Shown here: one piece after another, positions 25,834 through 34,738 of the stretch | How the letters are laid out: each line of letters starts with the position of its first letter | Numbering within the stretch: the stretch's first letter is position 1 | Source of the DNA: Rubrivivax sp. | Lineage (GTDB): Bacteria > Pseudomonadota > Gammaproteobacteria > Burkholderiales > Burkholderiaceae_C | Length of the DNA: 64,000 bases | Reading direction: 5' to 3' | Assembly: GCA_019635315.1 (NCBI GenBank) | Contig: JAHBZT010000001.1 | Location: 1,224,001 to 1,288,000 of the forward strand | The notes under the pieces: model-generated | The model's database searches: none | What the model was told of the DNA's origin: nothing | What the model saw: only the letters and a program-made list of their open reading frames with translations | Made by a program: the position numbers and the translations under genes

Positions 25834-27827
25834 AAGTGGATGCCGCGCATCATCTGCTGCATCGCGATCGCCTCCGCGCTGAGCTGCGGCTTGCCACCCT
25901 TCTCGCCCTTGGCCGCCTCGCTGTCCGGGAACATGCGGAAGCTGGTATTCATCACGATCTGCGCGATGCGCGGCGCCGCCGCGTGCAGCAGCTCGCCGGT
26001 GATGCCCAGCCGCGTCGCGATGCGCACCGGCTTGGCGATGCAGGCCTGCGCGATCATCTCCGCGGCCTCCTCGGGGCTCAGCGTGGGCACGTTCTGGTAG
26101 ATCTTGGTCGGCGCGATCATCGGCGTGCGCACCAGCGGCATGTTGATGGTCGTGAAGGTCACGCCCATGTCGGCGTACTCGCTGCTGGCGCAGCGTGTCC
26201 AGGCGTCGAGCGCGGCCTTGCTCGCGACGTAGGCACTGAAGCGCGGCGCGTTGGTCAGCACGCCGATGCTGCTGATGTTGACGACATGCCCCTTGCGCTT
26301 CTTCACCATGCCCGGCAGCAGGCCCAGCGTGACGCGCAGGCAGCCGAAATAGTTCAGCTGCATCGTGCGCTCGAAGTCGTGGAAGCGGTCGTAGCTGCTC
26401 TCGATGGCACGCCGGATGCTGCGTCCGGCGTTGTTGATCAGGAAGTCGACGCCGCCATGCTCGCGCTCCAGCGTGGCGACGAATTCCCGGCAGCCGGCCT
26501 CGTCGGCGATGTCCACGCTGTAGCTGAAGACCTTCGCGTCCTTGCCGGCGTGCTCGCGGATCTCCTTCACGGCCTCGGCGAGCTTGGCCTCGTCGCGCGC
26601 GCAGATCACGGTCACCGCGCCAGCCTCGGCGAACTTCTTCGCCGCCGCCAGGCCGATGCCCGAGCTGCCGCCGGTGACCAGCACGACCTTGCCGCCGACC
26701 GTGCCCTTCAGGCTGCGGTCGATGAACAGGTCGGGGTCCAGGTGGCGCTCCCAATAGTCCCACAGCCGCCAGGCGTAGTCGTCGAGCCGCGGGCACTCGA
26801 TGCCGCTGCCGGCCAGCACCCGGTCCAGCTCGCGCCGGTCGTAGCGGGTCGGGAAGTTGACGAAGGTGAAGATGTCCTCGGGGAGGCCCAGGTCCTTCAT
26901 CACCGCGCTGCGGATGCGGCGCACCGGTGCCAGCGCCATCAAGCCCTTCTTGACGCTCCTGGGGATGAAGCCCAGCAGCGCGGCGTTGACGAACAGGTTC
27001 ATCTTCGGCGCGTGCGCGGCGCGGCCGAAGATGTCCAGCACGTCGCCGACGCGGTAGCCCTGCGGGTCCACCAGGTGGTAACACTTGCCGGCGCTGTCCG
27101 CCTTGGCGTGGCTGATGTGGTCTATGCAGGCGACGACGAAGTCCACCGGCACGATGTTGATGCGCCCGCCCTCGATGCCCACCGCCGGCATCCACGGCGG
27201 CAGGATCTGGCGCATGCGCTGGATCAGCTTGAAGAAGTAGTACGGGCCGTCGATCTTGTCGGTCTCGCCGGTGCGGCTGTCGCCGACCACCAGCGCCGGG
27301 CGGTAGACCGTCCACGGCACCTTGCACTCCTTGCGCACGATCTTCTCGCTCTCGTGCTTGGTCATGAAGTACGGGTGCTCGAGGTTCTCGGCCTCCTCGA
27401 ACATGTCCTCGCGGAAGACCCCCTCGTACAGGCCGGCGGCGGCGATGCTGCTGACGTGGTGCAGGTGAGCCGCGTCGACGGCCCTCGCGAACTCCACCAG
27501 GTGGCGCGTGCCCTCGACATTGATGCGGACCTGCGAGGCCTCGTCGGCCGCCAGGTCGTAGACCGCCGCCAGGTGGTAGACGGCATCGATGCGGCCCTTC
27601 AGCGCCTTGATCGTCTCGGCGGCCACGCCCAGCTTCTTCTGCGTCAGGTCGCCGGCGACGGGGATGGCGCGTGCCCTGGACACGCCCCAGTATTCCAGCA
27701 GCTCGTCGACCTTGCCTTCGCTGCCCGGGCGCAGCAGGAAGTGCACGGTGCTGCCTCGGCGCGCGAGCAGCGCCTTGACGAGCCGCTTGCCGATGAAGCC
27801 GGTGGCCCCGGTGACGAAATACTGCAT
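25830..27827 (-). CDS. Two-domain fatty acyl-CoA reductase (alcohol-forming type, Maqu_2507-like)
   Basis: The 665-aa protein joins two SDR modules. The N-terminal extended module has GATGFIG (7-13) and a YFMTK active-site pair (Y153, K157), like the NAD_binding_4 domain of fatty acyl-CoA reductases. The C-terminal classical module has TGGSSGIG (385-392), NNAG, NISS and YVASK (Y533, K537), like Acr1 reductases. Length and domain order match the Marinobacter Maqu_2507 and mycobacterial AcrA1 enzymes, which reduce fatty acyl-CoA to fatty alcohol. With the wax ester synthase at 53515 it could supply alcohols for wax esters. A multifunctional SDR with another lipid substrate remains possible. Confidence 0.8.
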   Translation of the reverse strand: MQYFVTGATGFIGKRLVKALLARRGSTVHFLLRPGSEGKVDELLEYWGVSRARAIPVAGDLTQKKLGVAAETIKALKGRIDAVYHLAAVYDLAADEASQVRINVEGTRHLVEFARAVDAAHLHHVSSIAAAGLYEGVFREDMFEEAENLEHPYFMTKHESEKIVRKECKVPWTVYRPALVVGDSRTGETDKIDGPYYFFKLIQRMRQILPPWMPAVGIEGGRINIVPVDFVVACIDHISHAKADSAGKCYHLVDPQGYRVGDVLDIFGRAAHAPKMNLFVNAALLGFIPRSVKKGLMALAPVRRIRSAVMKDLGLPEDIFTFVNFPTRYDRRELDRVLAGSGIECPRLDDYAWRLWDYWERHLDPDLFIDRSLKGTVGGKVVLVTGGSSGIGLAAAKKFAEAGAVTVICARDEAKLAEAVKEIREHAGKDAKVFSYSVDIADEAGCREFVATLEREHGGVDFLINNAGRSIRRAIESSYDRFHDFERTMQLNYFGCLRVTLGLLPGMVKKRKGHVVNISSIGVLTNAPRFSAYVASKAALDAWTRCASSEYADMGVTFTTINMPLVRTPMIAPTKIYQNVPTLSPEEAAEMIAQACIAKPVRIATRLGITGELLHAAAPRIAQIVMNTSFRMFPDSEAAKGEKGGKPQLSAEAIAMQQMMRGIHF

Positions 27828-28071
27828 GGCTGCCCCTTCTCGGTTGGGTGGCGGCCGCACGCGGAGCCGGACGGGACCCGCCGCAGCGCGGTGTCGACCG
27901 CGGGGAGCATAGAGCCGTCTCACTAGAGATTTAGGCTGCGCGCCCCAGGGGGGAACCCTATATTGCCGTCACGGTGCTGCGGCCTCGGCGGCCGCTACCG
28001 AGGGCCCGGCCGCCGCCGGACCACCGGCACCCCACCCGTCAAGTCAACGTCAACGCATCCGAGGACACCCC

Positions 28072-28611
28072 ATGGTCAAGAAGATCAAGAGCGCCACCAC
28101 CGGCCACAGCACCGCCGCAGCCGCCGGGCTGATGGACAGCCATCTCGCCGGCGCCGTCAAGGACTCGGCGCAGCAGATCTGGCTGGCCGGCATGGGCGCC
28201 TTCTCCAAGGCCCAGGCCGAGGGCGGCAAGGTCTTCGAGACGCTGGTCAAGGAAGGCCTGAACCTGCAGAAGAAGACGCAGGGCCTGGCCGAGGACAAGA
28301 TCAACGAGGTCACCGGCCGCATGAGCGCGATGGCCGGCACCGTGACCGCCAAGGCGGGCCAGAACTGGGACAAGCTGGAAGCCATCTTCGAGCAGCGCAC
28401 CGCCAAGGCGCTGGCCAAGCTGGGCGTGCCGACGGCCAAGGACGTCGAGGCGCTGACCGGGCGTGTCGACGCGCTGGCCGCCGCGGTGGCCAAGCTCGCG
28501 AAGGCCGACGGTGCGAAGCCGGCCGCGCGCCGCGGCACGGCGGCGAAGAAGGTCGCCGCCGCGCCGGCAGCGCCGGCCAAGACGGCCCGGCGCGCGCGCA
28601 AGGCTGCCTGA
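28072..28611 (+). CDS. Phasin (PhaI/PhaF-type PHA granule protein)
   Basis: The 179-aa protein has the phasin core from about residue 25 to 130: AVKDSAQQIWLAGMGAFSKA, FETLVKEGLNLQKKTQGLA and MSAMAGTVTAKAGQNWDKLE, a long amphipathic helix that coats PHA granules. The C-terminal ~45 residues are Lys/Ala/Arg/Pro-rich (AAKKVAAAPAAPAKTARRA), like the histone-like tail of PhaF that binds DNA. A TATATT hexamer lies at 27959 in the divergent 244-base gap, but no clear -35 accompanies it. A terminator follows the stop. Confidence 0.88.
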   Translation: MVKKIKSATTGHSTAAAAGLMDSHLAGAVKDSAQQIWLAGMGAFSKAQAEGGKVFETLVKEGLNLQKKTQGLAEDKINEVTGRMSAMAGTVTAKAGQNWDKLEAIFEQRTAKALAKLGVPTAKDVEALTGRVDALAAAVAKLAKADGAKPAARRGTAAKKVAAAPAAPAKTARRARKAA

Positions 28612-28661
28612 GCGCCGATGCGCCGAGTGACCGCACCGCGCCGTCCGGCGCCTGGAAGGTG

Positions 28662-28687
28662 AAGGGGGCGCCGCGGGCGCCCCTTTT
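28662..28687 (+). terminator. Rho-independent terminator after the phasin gene
   Basis: An eight-base perfect stem GGGGCGCC / GGCGCCCC with a GCG loop (28665-28683) is followed by TTTT. It sits about 50 bases after the phasin stop and 37 bases before the patatin gene, so it should separate the two transcripts. Confidence 0.75.
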
Positions 28688-28723
28688 CGTGCCTGACTTG
28701 CCCACCGCCCCCGCCTGCAGCCG

Positions 28724-30004
28724 ATGAGCCACCGCACCGCCTCCGCGCGCACCGCCGCCCCCACCGCGGGCACCCGCCGCGAGCGCCGGCGGCCGCGCAT
28801 CGGCCTCGCGCTGGCCGGTGGCGGGCCGTTGGGCGCGATCTGGGAGATCGGCGCCCTGTGCGCGCTGGAGGAGGCCATCCCCGGGCTGGACTTCAACGCG
28901 CTGGACGGCTATGTCGGCGTCTCCGCCGGCAGCTTCGTCGCCGCCGGGCTGGCCAACGGCCTGACGCCGCGCCAGCTCGCGACCTCGTTCATCGAGAACG
29001 CCGGTCCCAAGCGCGACATCGTGCGGCCGTCGCTGTTCATCCGGCCGGCGCTGGACGAGTTTGCCGGCCGCCTGGCGCGCCTGCCCGGCCTGGTGCTGCA
29101 GGCCGCCTGGGTCGGCGCGACGCGCCGGCGGCCGCTGCTGGCGGCGCTGGAGCGTCTGGGCCGCGCGTTGCCGGCCGGCTTCTTCAGCAACGCACCGCTG
29201 CAGGCCGAATTGCGGCGCGTCTTCGCCGCGCCCGGGCGCAGCGACGACTTCCGCGTGCTGCACCGCGCCAGCGGCCGCCGCCTGGTGCTGGTGGCCACCG
29301 ACCTGGACAGCGGCCGGGCCGCGCCCTTCGGCCTGCCGGGCTGGGACCATGTGCCGATCTCGCAGGCGGTGGCCGCCAGCGCCGCGCTGCCGGGGCTGTT
29401 TCCGCCGGTGCCGATCAACGGCCGCTGGTACGTCGACGGCGCGCTGAAGAAGACGCTGCACGCGCGCGTGCTGCTGGACCAGGGCATCGACCTGCTGCTG
29501 TGCCTGAATCCGCTGGTGCCCTTCGACGCCGGCCATGCCACGCCGCACCGGGTCGCCGCCGGCGGGCGCATCCCGCGGCTGGTGGAAGGTGGGCTGCCGG
29601 TGGTGCTGTCGCAGACCTTCCGCTCGCTGATCCACTCGCGGCTGGAACTGGGCCTCAAGGGCTACGAGACCAGCCACCCCGGCACCGACATCCTGCTGCT
29701 GGAACCGGACCAGCGCGACCCGGAGATCTTCCTCGCCAACGTCTTCGGCTATGCGCAGCGCCGCTCGCTGGCCGAGCACGCCTACCGCCACACGCGCGCC
29801 GACCTGCGCTCGCGCCGCAGCAGCGTGGCCGCGCTGCTGGCGCGCCACGGCCTGGCGCTGGACCACGCGGTGCTGGACGACCCGCACCGCACGCTGCTGG
29901 CGCGCCGGCGCGCGCCGGTGCAGTCGGGCGCGACCCACGCGCTGACGCGTCTGGACGAAGTGCTGCGCGACCTGGAACGCACGCTGGCGCTGCGCGGCGG
30001 CTGA
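28724..30004 (+). CDS. Patatin-like phospholipase family protein
   Basis: The 426-aa protein has a basic N-terminal tail of ~24 residues and then a patatin domain. The glycine loop is AGGGPLGAIWEIG, the nucleophile elbow is GVSAGS with Ser67, and the dyad aspartate is in WYVDGALKK. In most patatins the glycine loop is GGGxRG; here the arginine is leucine, so the oxyanion loop is altered. No signal peptide is present, so it should be cytoplasmic. Lying next to a phasin gene, it may act on granule surface lipids or polymer, but that is inference from context. Confidence 0.82.
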   Translation: MSHRTASARTAAPTAGTRRERRRPRIGLALAGGGPLGAIWEIGALCALEEAIPGLDFNALDGYVGVSAGSFVAAGLANGLTPRQLATSFIENAGPKRDIVRPSLFIRPALDEFAGRLARLPGLVLQAAWVGATRRRPLLAALERLGRALPAGFFSNAPLQAELRRVFAAPGRSDDFRVLHRASGRRLVLVATDLDSGRAAPFGLPGWDHVPISQAVAASAALPGLFPPVPINGRWYVDGALKKTLHARVLLDQGIDLLLCLNPLVPFDAGHATPHRVAAGGRIPRLVEGGLPVVLSQTFRSLIHSRLELGLKGYETSHPGTDILLLEPDQRDPEIFLANVFGYAQRRSLAEHAYRHTRADLRSRRSSVAALLARHGLALDHAVLDDPHRTLLARRRAPVQSGATHALTRLDEVLRDLERTLALRGG

Positions 30005-30086
30005 GGGCCGGCCTGGCGGCAACGCCGCCGGACTCAAGCCGACGCGGGTTGCGGCCGATAACCGGTGCATCCCGGAGTGCGCCGCC

Positions 30087-30497
30087 ATGACCCAGTCGAC
30101 CCCGCCACGCGACCGTGACCCCGGCCACGACCGTGTGCGTGGCCGGCTGATGCAGCAGTCGCTGGCCGCTCTGCTGGACCGCGTGCGCGGCGCGCGCGAC
30201 GTGCTGCCGCACCTGGCGGCGCTGGAGCAGGCGCTCGGCGAGCGCGGCACGGCGGCGATCGCCGGCATCGCGCCGCAGCACCTGACACGCATCTGCACGC
30301 AGCTGTCCAGCCTGCCGCTGCCCGAAGGGGACCAGCCGCTGCAGGACCTGCAGGAGCGGCTGCTGAATGCGCTGGAGGCCAGCCGCCGCCCGCGCGGCGA
30401 GCCGGCCTTCGACCCCGAGCGCACGGTCGTCATTCGCGAGATCAGCCACAGCGAATTCATGGCCGCGGCGGCCGAGGAGGGCGGCGCGCAGGGCTGA
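30087..30497 (+). CDS. Small helical protein of unknown function
   Basis: The 136-aa product is highly charged and mainly helical, with LMQQSLAALLDRVRGARDVL, LPHLAALEQALGERGTAAI and LTRICTQLSSLPLPEGDQPL. A C-terminal TVVIREISHSEFMAAAAE follows. There is no signal peptide or known motif. The gene lies 82 bases after the patatin gene on the same strand and converges on the peptidase gene. I recall similar uncharacterised proteins in Burkholderiales but cannot name the family. Confidence 0.68.
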   Translation: MTQSTPPRDRDPGHDRVRGRLMQQSLAALLDRVRGARDVLPHLAALEQALGERGTAAIAGIAPQHLTRICTQLSSLPLPEGDQPLQDLQERLLNALEASRRPRGEPAFDPERTVVIREISHSEFMAAAAEEGGAQG

Positions 30498-30537
30498 AGC
30501 CCGCGGCGCGCCCGCGGGCGTGCTGGCTGCCGGGCCT

Positions 30538-32034
30538 TCAGTCGCCCAGGTAGCGCGTCTCCAGGTGCGCCTTGAAGTGCGCCGGGTTCAGCGGCTCGCC
30601 GCTGGCGCGGCGCGCCAGCTCGTCGGTGGTCCAGCGGCTGGCCTGGCTCCAGATGTTGTCTCGCAGCCAGCCGAACACCGGGGCCAGGTCGCCTGCGCCG
30701 ATGCGCGCGTCCAGGTCCGGCATCGTGCGGCGCATCGCGGCGAACCACTGCCCCGCGTACATCGCGCCCAGCGAATAGCAGGGAAAGTAGCCGAACAGCG
30801 CCTCCGGCCAGTGCACGTCCTGCAGCGGGCCGTCCTTGAAGTTGCCGCGCGTGTCCACGCCCAGCAGCTCGCTCATCCTGGCGTCCCACAGCGCGGGGAT
30901 GTCCTCGGGCTCGATCTCGCCCTCGATCAGCGGGCGCTCGATCTCGTAGCGCAGGATGATGTGCGCCGGGTAGGTCACCTCGTCGGCGTCGACGCGGATG
31001 AAGCCGGGCTTCACGCGTGTGAGCAGCCGGTGCAGGTTCTGCGCCGCGAAGGCGGGCTGGTCGCCGAAGGCCTCGCGCACCAGCGGCGCGAGCCGGTTGA
31101 CGAAGCCGGGGTGGCTGCCGAGCTGCATCTCGAAGCTCAGGCTCTGGCTCTCGTGCAGCGCGGCCGAGCGCGCCTCGGCCACCGGCTGGCCCAGCCAGTC
31201 GCGCGGCAGGTTCTGCTCGTAGCGGCCGTGGCCGGTTTCGTGGATGGTGCCCATCAGGCTGGACAGGAATTCGTCGTCGCGGAAGCGCGTCGTCATGCGC
31301 ACGTCCTCGGGCACGCCGCCGCAGAACGGGTGCGTGCTGACGTCCAGCCGGCCGGCGTCGAAGTCGAAGCCGAGCAGGCGCACGACCTTCTCGCACAGCG
31401 CACGCTGCGCGGCCAGCGGGAACGGGCCGACGGGGTCGACGGCCGGGCGCGCCGCCTGGTGCGCCAGCACGCGCTGGATCAGTCCCGGCAGCCATTGGCG
31501 CACCTCGCCGAAGACGCGGTCGAGCTGCGCGCTCGTCATGCCGGGCTCGAAGCGGTCCATCATCGCGTCGTACTTGGACAGGCCGGTCTGCTGCGAGAGC
31601 AGCGCCGCCTCCTCGCGCGCCAGCGCCAGCACCTCGCGGAAATTGGCGAGGAAGCCGGCCCAGTCGTTGGCCGGGCGCTGCTGGCGCCAGGCATGTTCGC
31701 AGCGCGCGGTGGCCATGCGCATGCGCTGCACCAGCGACTCCGGCAGCGCGTTGGACAGGTGCCACTGGCGGTGCATCTCGCGCAGGTTGGCGCGCTGCCA
31801 GTCGTCCAGCGGCTCCTGCTCGGCGCGCTCGAGCTGCCCCGGCAGCGCCGGGTCGGTGACCATGCGGTGCAGCAGCGCGGCCATCTCGGCCATCGCGGCG
31901 GCACGCGCCTCGTTGGCCTTGGGCGGCATGTTGGCGGCCTGGTCCCAGCCCGCGATGGACTGCAGGTGGCCGAGCCGGTGCAGCCGGCCCCAGGTGCCGG
32001 CCAGGGTGTCGTAGGTGGGGGTGGCGGTGCTCAT
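30538..32034 (-). CDS. Thermostable carboxypeptidase 1-type metallopeptidase (M32)
   Basis: The 498-aa enzyme removes C-terminal residues from peptides. The M32 signature is complete: HETGHGRYEQN carries the HExxH zinc site, the third ligand glutamate lies in HESQSLSFE, and DEVTYPAHIILRYEIE and IPALWDARMSELLG are family hallmarks. ATG 32034 (MSTATPTYDT) gives the usual length; ATG 32064 would add ten residues. The first copy of the ~530-bp inverted-repeat element lies 176 bases upstream of this start. Confidence 0.93.
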   Translation of the reverse strand: MSTATPTYDTLAGTWGRLHRLGHLQSIAGWDQAANMPPKANEARAAAMAEMAALLHRMVTDPALPGQLERAEQEPLDDWQRANLREMHRQWHLSNALPESLVQRMRMATARCEHAWRQQRPANDWAGFLANFREVLALAREEAALLSQQTGLSKYDAMMDRFEPGMTSAQLDRVFGEVRQWLPGLIQRVLAHQAARPAVDPVGPFPLAAQRALCEKVVRLLGFDFDAGRLDVSTHPFCGGVPEDVRMTTRFRDDEFLSSLMGTIHETGHGRYEQNLPRDWLGQPVAEARSAALHESQSLSFEMQLGSHPGFVNRLAPLVREAFGDQPAFAAQNLHRLLTRVKPGFIRVDADEVTYPAHIILRYEIERPLIEGEIEPEDIPALWDARMSELLGVDTRGNFKDGPLQDVHWPEALFGYFPCYSLGAMYAGQWFAAMRRTMPDLDARIGAGDLAPVFGWLRDNIWSQASRWTTDELARRASGEPLNPAHFKAHLETRYLGD

Positions 32035-32210
32035 CGCTGCGGGGGTCTCCGTGAAGGCGAGCATTGTCGCGTGGCCGGTCCGGCGTGTCTGCACGCTGAA
32101 CCGCGTCGGGGCAAGGCACGAGCAGCCCGTCTACGCGAGACGGAGGATGGTGGCTGTCGGCGCATCGCGGACACTCGCCATACGTTCGCTTGCCTGGCGT
32201 GCTTGTGGCT

Positions 32211-32738
32211 GCGCATCGCGCCAGGCGGTACCCGCTGCCGGCTCAGGGTTCCGCGGCCACCGCCTGCGGCGGTGGCTGCCCTGCGCTGCTCGCTTCGGGG
32301 TCGCGCCGCCCAACTCACTTCGCTCGCTGCGCTCGCTCCGTTCGGACACCGGCGGCGAGTCAGATGTGGAAGCGCGCACTGCGTGCGCGCCGACCCCGAA
32401 GCTGCGCTGCTCGGCGCTTCACTATTCGCCGGCAGCGGGTACCGCCTGGCGCGAAGTCCACCGACAGCGGCATGCGAAGTGTTGGCACGCCACCACCGTG
32501 TCGCGAAGCCGCGTGGGGGCAGCCCGCAGCGCCCATGGGAGGCGCCGAGAAGCGCAGGGCTCCTGGCCGCGCGCGCAGCGCGCCTCGACAACTGACTCGC
32601 CGCCGATGTCCGAACGGAGCGAACGCAGTGAGCGAAGTGAGTTGGCGGCGGGCCAGGAGACCGAGCATCGCAGGGCAGTCGGCGCGCAGCGCCGACCGCC
32701 GGACTCTGGGCGCTGCGGGCTGCCCCCACGCGGCTTCG
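32211..32738. repeat. Composite inverted-repeat element, copy 1
   Basis: This ~530-base gene-free stretch consists of interleaved inverted repeats. Arms A (32218-32242) and A' (32428-32452) are perfect 25-base complements flanking E (32293-32303), B (32305-32363) and E' (32391-32401). Arms D (32504-32535) and D' (32707-32738) are perfect 32-base complements flanking F (32560), B' (32592-32650) and F' (32651). B and B' are complementary at 50 of 53 core bases, so each half encloses one partner of the other. A short hairpin sits at 32257-32275. A second copy lies at 38489. Open frames across it in several phases are artefacts of the symmetry. The rest of the gap (32035-32822) shows nothing else. 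Confidence 0.85.
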
Positions 32739-32822
32739 CTGCGCCAATCTGAGCAGACAAGAACGACGCACCGCTTGCGTCCGCAACTCGCCGCAATCGG
32801 TCAGAGCGGGTCACGCGTGCAC

Positions 32823-33317
32823 TCACGGCGTGATGGCTCCCGGTGACGCCCACACCAGCGCCCCGACATAGAAGAGGTAGCGCAGGAACTTGCCGATCGC
32901 CATGTAGGCCAGGCAGGGCCAGAAGGGCAGCCGCAGCCAGCCGGCCACCGCGCACAGCGGGTCGCCGACGAAGGGCAGCCAGGACAGCAGGCAGGCCGGC
33001 GGGCCCCAGCGGCCGAGCCAGGCCAGTGCCCGCTGCTCGTGCGCCGGCCGCGCTTCGTGATGGGTGATCGCCTCGTAAGCCTTCTCGGCGCCGTAGCCCA
33101 TCCAGTAGGTGATGGCGCCGCCGGCGGTGTTGCCGGCGGTGGCCACCAGCAGCGCCGGCCAGAACAGCTCGGGGTTGAGCTTCACGAGCCCGAAGACCGC
33201 CGGGACACTGGCCATCGGCAGCAGCGTGGCCGAGACCAGCGAGACGACGAAGACCGTCGTCAGCCCGTACTGCGGCAAGGCCAGGGCGGTCAGCAGGTCG
33301 TGCAGCCAGGCTTCCAT
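32823..33317 (-). CDS. YqaA family membrane protein (VTT/DedA-like)
   Basis: The 164-aa protein has four to five hydrophobic segments, with SLVSATLLPMASVPAVFGLV, the VTT-like ATAGNTAGGAITYWMGYG and FVGDPLCAVAGWLRLPFWP. These match the YqaA group of the VTT (SNARE-associated/DedA) superfamily of inner-membrane proteins, proposed to move lipids. It diverges from dusB. The size is normal and ATG 33317 is clear. Confidence 0.88.
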   Translation of the reverse strand: MEAWLHDLLTALALPQYGLTTVFVVSLVSATLLPMASVPAVFGLVKLNPELFWPALLVATAGNTAGGAITYWMGYGAEKAYEAITHHEARPAHEQRALAWLGRWGPPACLLSWLPFVGDPLCAVAGWLRLPFWPCLAYMAIGKFLRYLFYVGALVWASPGAITP

Positions 33318-33386
33318 CGTGTGCGGCGATTATCGGTACCGCGCCCGCACCGGCGGCGCCGCCCGCAGGTCGACCCGGGCCGGCGA

Positions 33387-33415
33387 GGTCCTGCGGGGGC
33401 GCCGCTGGCTATACT
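33387..33415 (+). promoter_or_regulatory. Possible dusB promoter
   Basis: TATACT at 33410-33415 is a good -10 hexamer 36 bases before the dusB start. The sequence 17 bases further up (GGTCCT) is a poor -35. The hexamer stands out in very GC-rich surroundings, and a CTTTTTT run follows. Confidence 0.35.
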
Positions 33416-33451
33416 CCTGCCTCTTTTTTCGGCAGCCCCGCCCAACCGCCC

Positions 33452-34498
33452 ATGCGCCTCGGTGCCCTCGAGCTGCCGAACCGTCTCTTCGTCGCGCCCA
33501 TGGCCGGCGTCACCGACCGGCCCTTCCGCATGCTGTGCCGCCGCCTCGGCGCCGGCTATGCGGTCAGCGAGATGGTGACCAGCAAGCGCGAGCTGTGGGC
33601 CTCGCTGAAGACCTCGCGCCGCGCCGACCATGCCGGCGAGCCGGCGCCGGTGGCGGTGCAGATCGCCGGCGTCGACCCGGCGGAGATGGCCGATGCCGCG
33701 CGCTACAACATCGACCGTGGCGCCGGCGTCATCGACATCAACATGGGCTGCCCGGCCAAGAAGGTGTGCAGCAAGTGGGCCGGCTCGGCGCTGATGCAGG
33801 ACGAGGCGCTGGCGCTGGCCATCGTCGAGGCCGTCGTCGCGGCCTGCGCGCCGCACGGCGTGCCGGTGACGCTGAAGATGCGCAGCGGCTGGCGCGCCGA
33901 CCGGCGCAATGCGCTGGCCATCGCACGCGGCGCCGAGGCCGCCGGTGTCGCGATGGTCACGATCCACGGCCGCACGCGCGAGCAGGGCTACGGCGGCGAG
34001 GCCGAGCACGGCACGGTGGCCGCCGTGAAGGCCGCGCTGCGCATCCCCGTCGTCGCCAACGGCGACATCACAGGCCCCGAGCGCGCCGCCGCGGTGCTGC
34101 GCGCCACCGGCGCCGATGCGCTGATGATCGGCCGCGCCGCGATGGGCCGGCCGTGGATCTTCCGCGAGATCGCGCATTACCTGGCCACCGGCGAGCGGCT
34201 GCCGCCGCCGCGCACCGCCGACGTGCGTAGCTGGCTGACCGAGCACCTGCACGACCACTATGCGCTGTACGGCGAATACACCGGCCTGCGCAGCGCGCGC
34301 AAGCACATCGGCTGGGCGGTGGCGTCGCTGCCCGGCGGCGAGGCCTTCCGCCAGCGCATGAATGCGATCGACGACTGCGCCGTGCAGTGGCGAGCGGTCG
34401 ACGACTTCTTCGCCGCGCTGGCCGAGCGCCACGAGCGGCTGCCAGTGCACGCCGCGGAGGGCGCGGCCAACGACGCGAGCGCGCTGGAGGCGGCATGA
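33452..34498 (+). CDS. dusB: tRNA-dihydrouridine synthase B
   Basis: The 348-aa FMN enzyme reduces uridine in the tRNA D-loop. Hallmarks are FVAPMAGVTDRPFR at residues 13-26, the catalytic cysteine in INMGCPAKKVC (Cys100), MRSGW, HGRTREQGY and ANGDI, with ALMIGRAAMGRPWIF for the phosphate-binding loop. It is the first gene of the dusB-fis operon typical of proteobacteria. Its TGA overlaps the fis ATG by four bases. Confidence 0.95.
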   Translation: MRLGALELPNRLFVAPMAGVTDRPFRMLCRRLGAGYAVSEMVTSKRELWASLKTSRRADHAGEPAPVAVQIAGVDPAEMADAARYNIDRGAGVIDINMGCPAKKVCSKWAGSALMQDEALALAIVEAVVAACAPHGVPVTLKMRSGWRADRRNALAIARGAEAAGVAMVTIHGRTREQGYGGEAEHGTVAAVKAALRIPVVANGDITGPERAAAVLRATGADALMIGRAAMGRPWIFREIAHYLATGERLPPPRTADVRSWLTEHLHDHYALYGEYTGLRSARKHIGWAVASLPGGEAFRQRMNAIDDCAVQWRAVDDFFAALAERHERLPVHAAEGAANDASALEAA

Positions 34499-34731
34499 CG
34501 AGGAAGGCCATCGCCGACAGCGTGCGCGCCAGCGTGGAGCAGTATTTCCGCGACCTGCGCGGCACCGAGCCGCACGACCTGCACGCGCTGTTCCTGGCCG
34601 CCGCCGAGAAGCCGCTGCTGGAGGTCGTGATGCAGCAGGCCGAAGGCAACCAGAGCCGCGCCGCCGACTGGCTGGGCATCAACCGCAATACGCTGCGCCG
34701 CAAGCTGCTCGAACACCGACTCTGCAAGTGA
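34495..34731 (+). CDS. fis: DNA-binding protein Fis
   Basis: The 78-aa nucleoid protein ends with the Fis helix-turn-helix ([20 protein letters not shown]). The helical N-terminal half ([20 protein letters not shown]) forms the dimer. The order dusB then fis is conserved in proteobacteria. ATG 34495 overlaps the dusB stop as ATGA, so it depends on dusB translation. The short length is normal for beta-proteobacterial Fis. Confidence 0.93.
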   Translation: MTRKAIADSVRASVEQYFRDLRGTEPHDLHALFLAAAEKPLLEVVMQQAEGNQSRAADWLGINRNTLRRKLLEHRLCK

Positions 34732-34738
34732 AGCACCC

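Noticed and set aside
32015-32846. Several open frames on both strands across the repeat element, copy 1
   Set aside because: They follow from the inverted symmetry and high GC; the same peptide words appear on both strands and around copy 2, and none begins with a good ribosome binding site.
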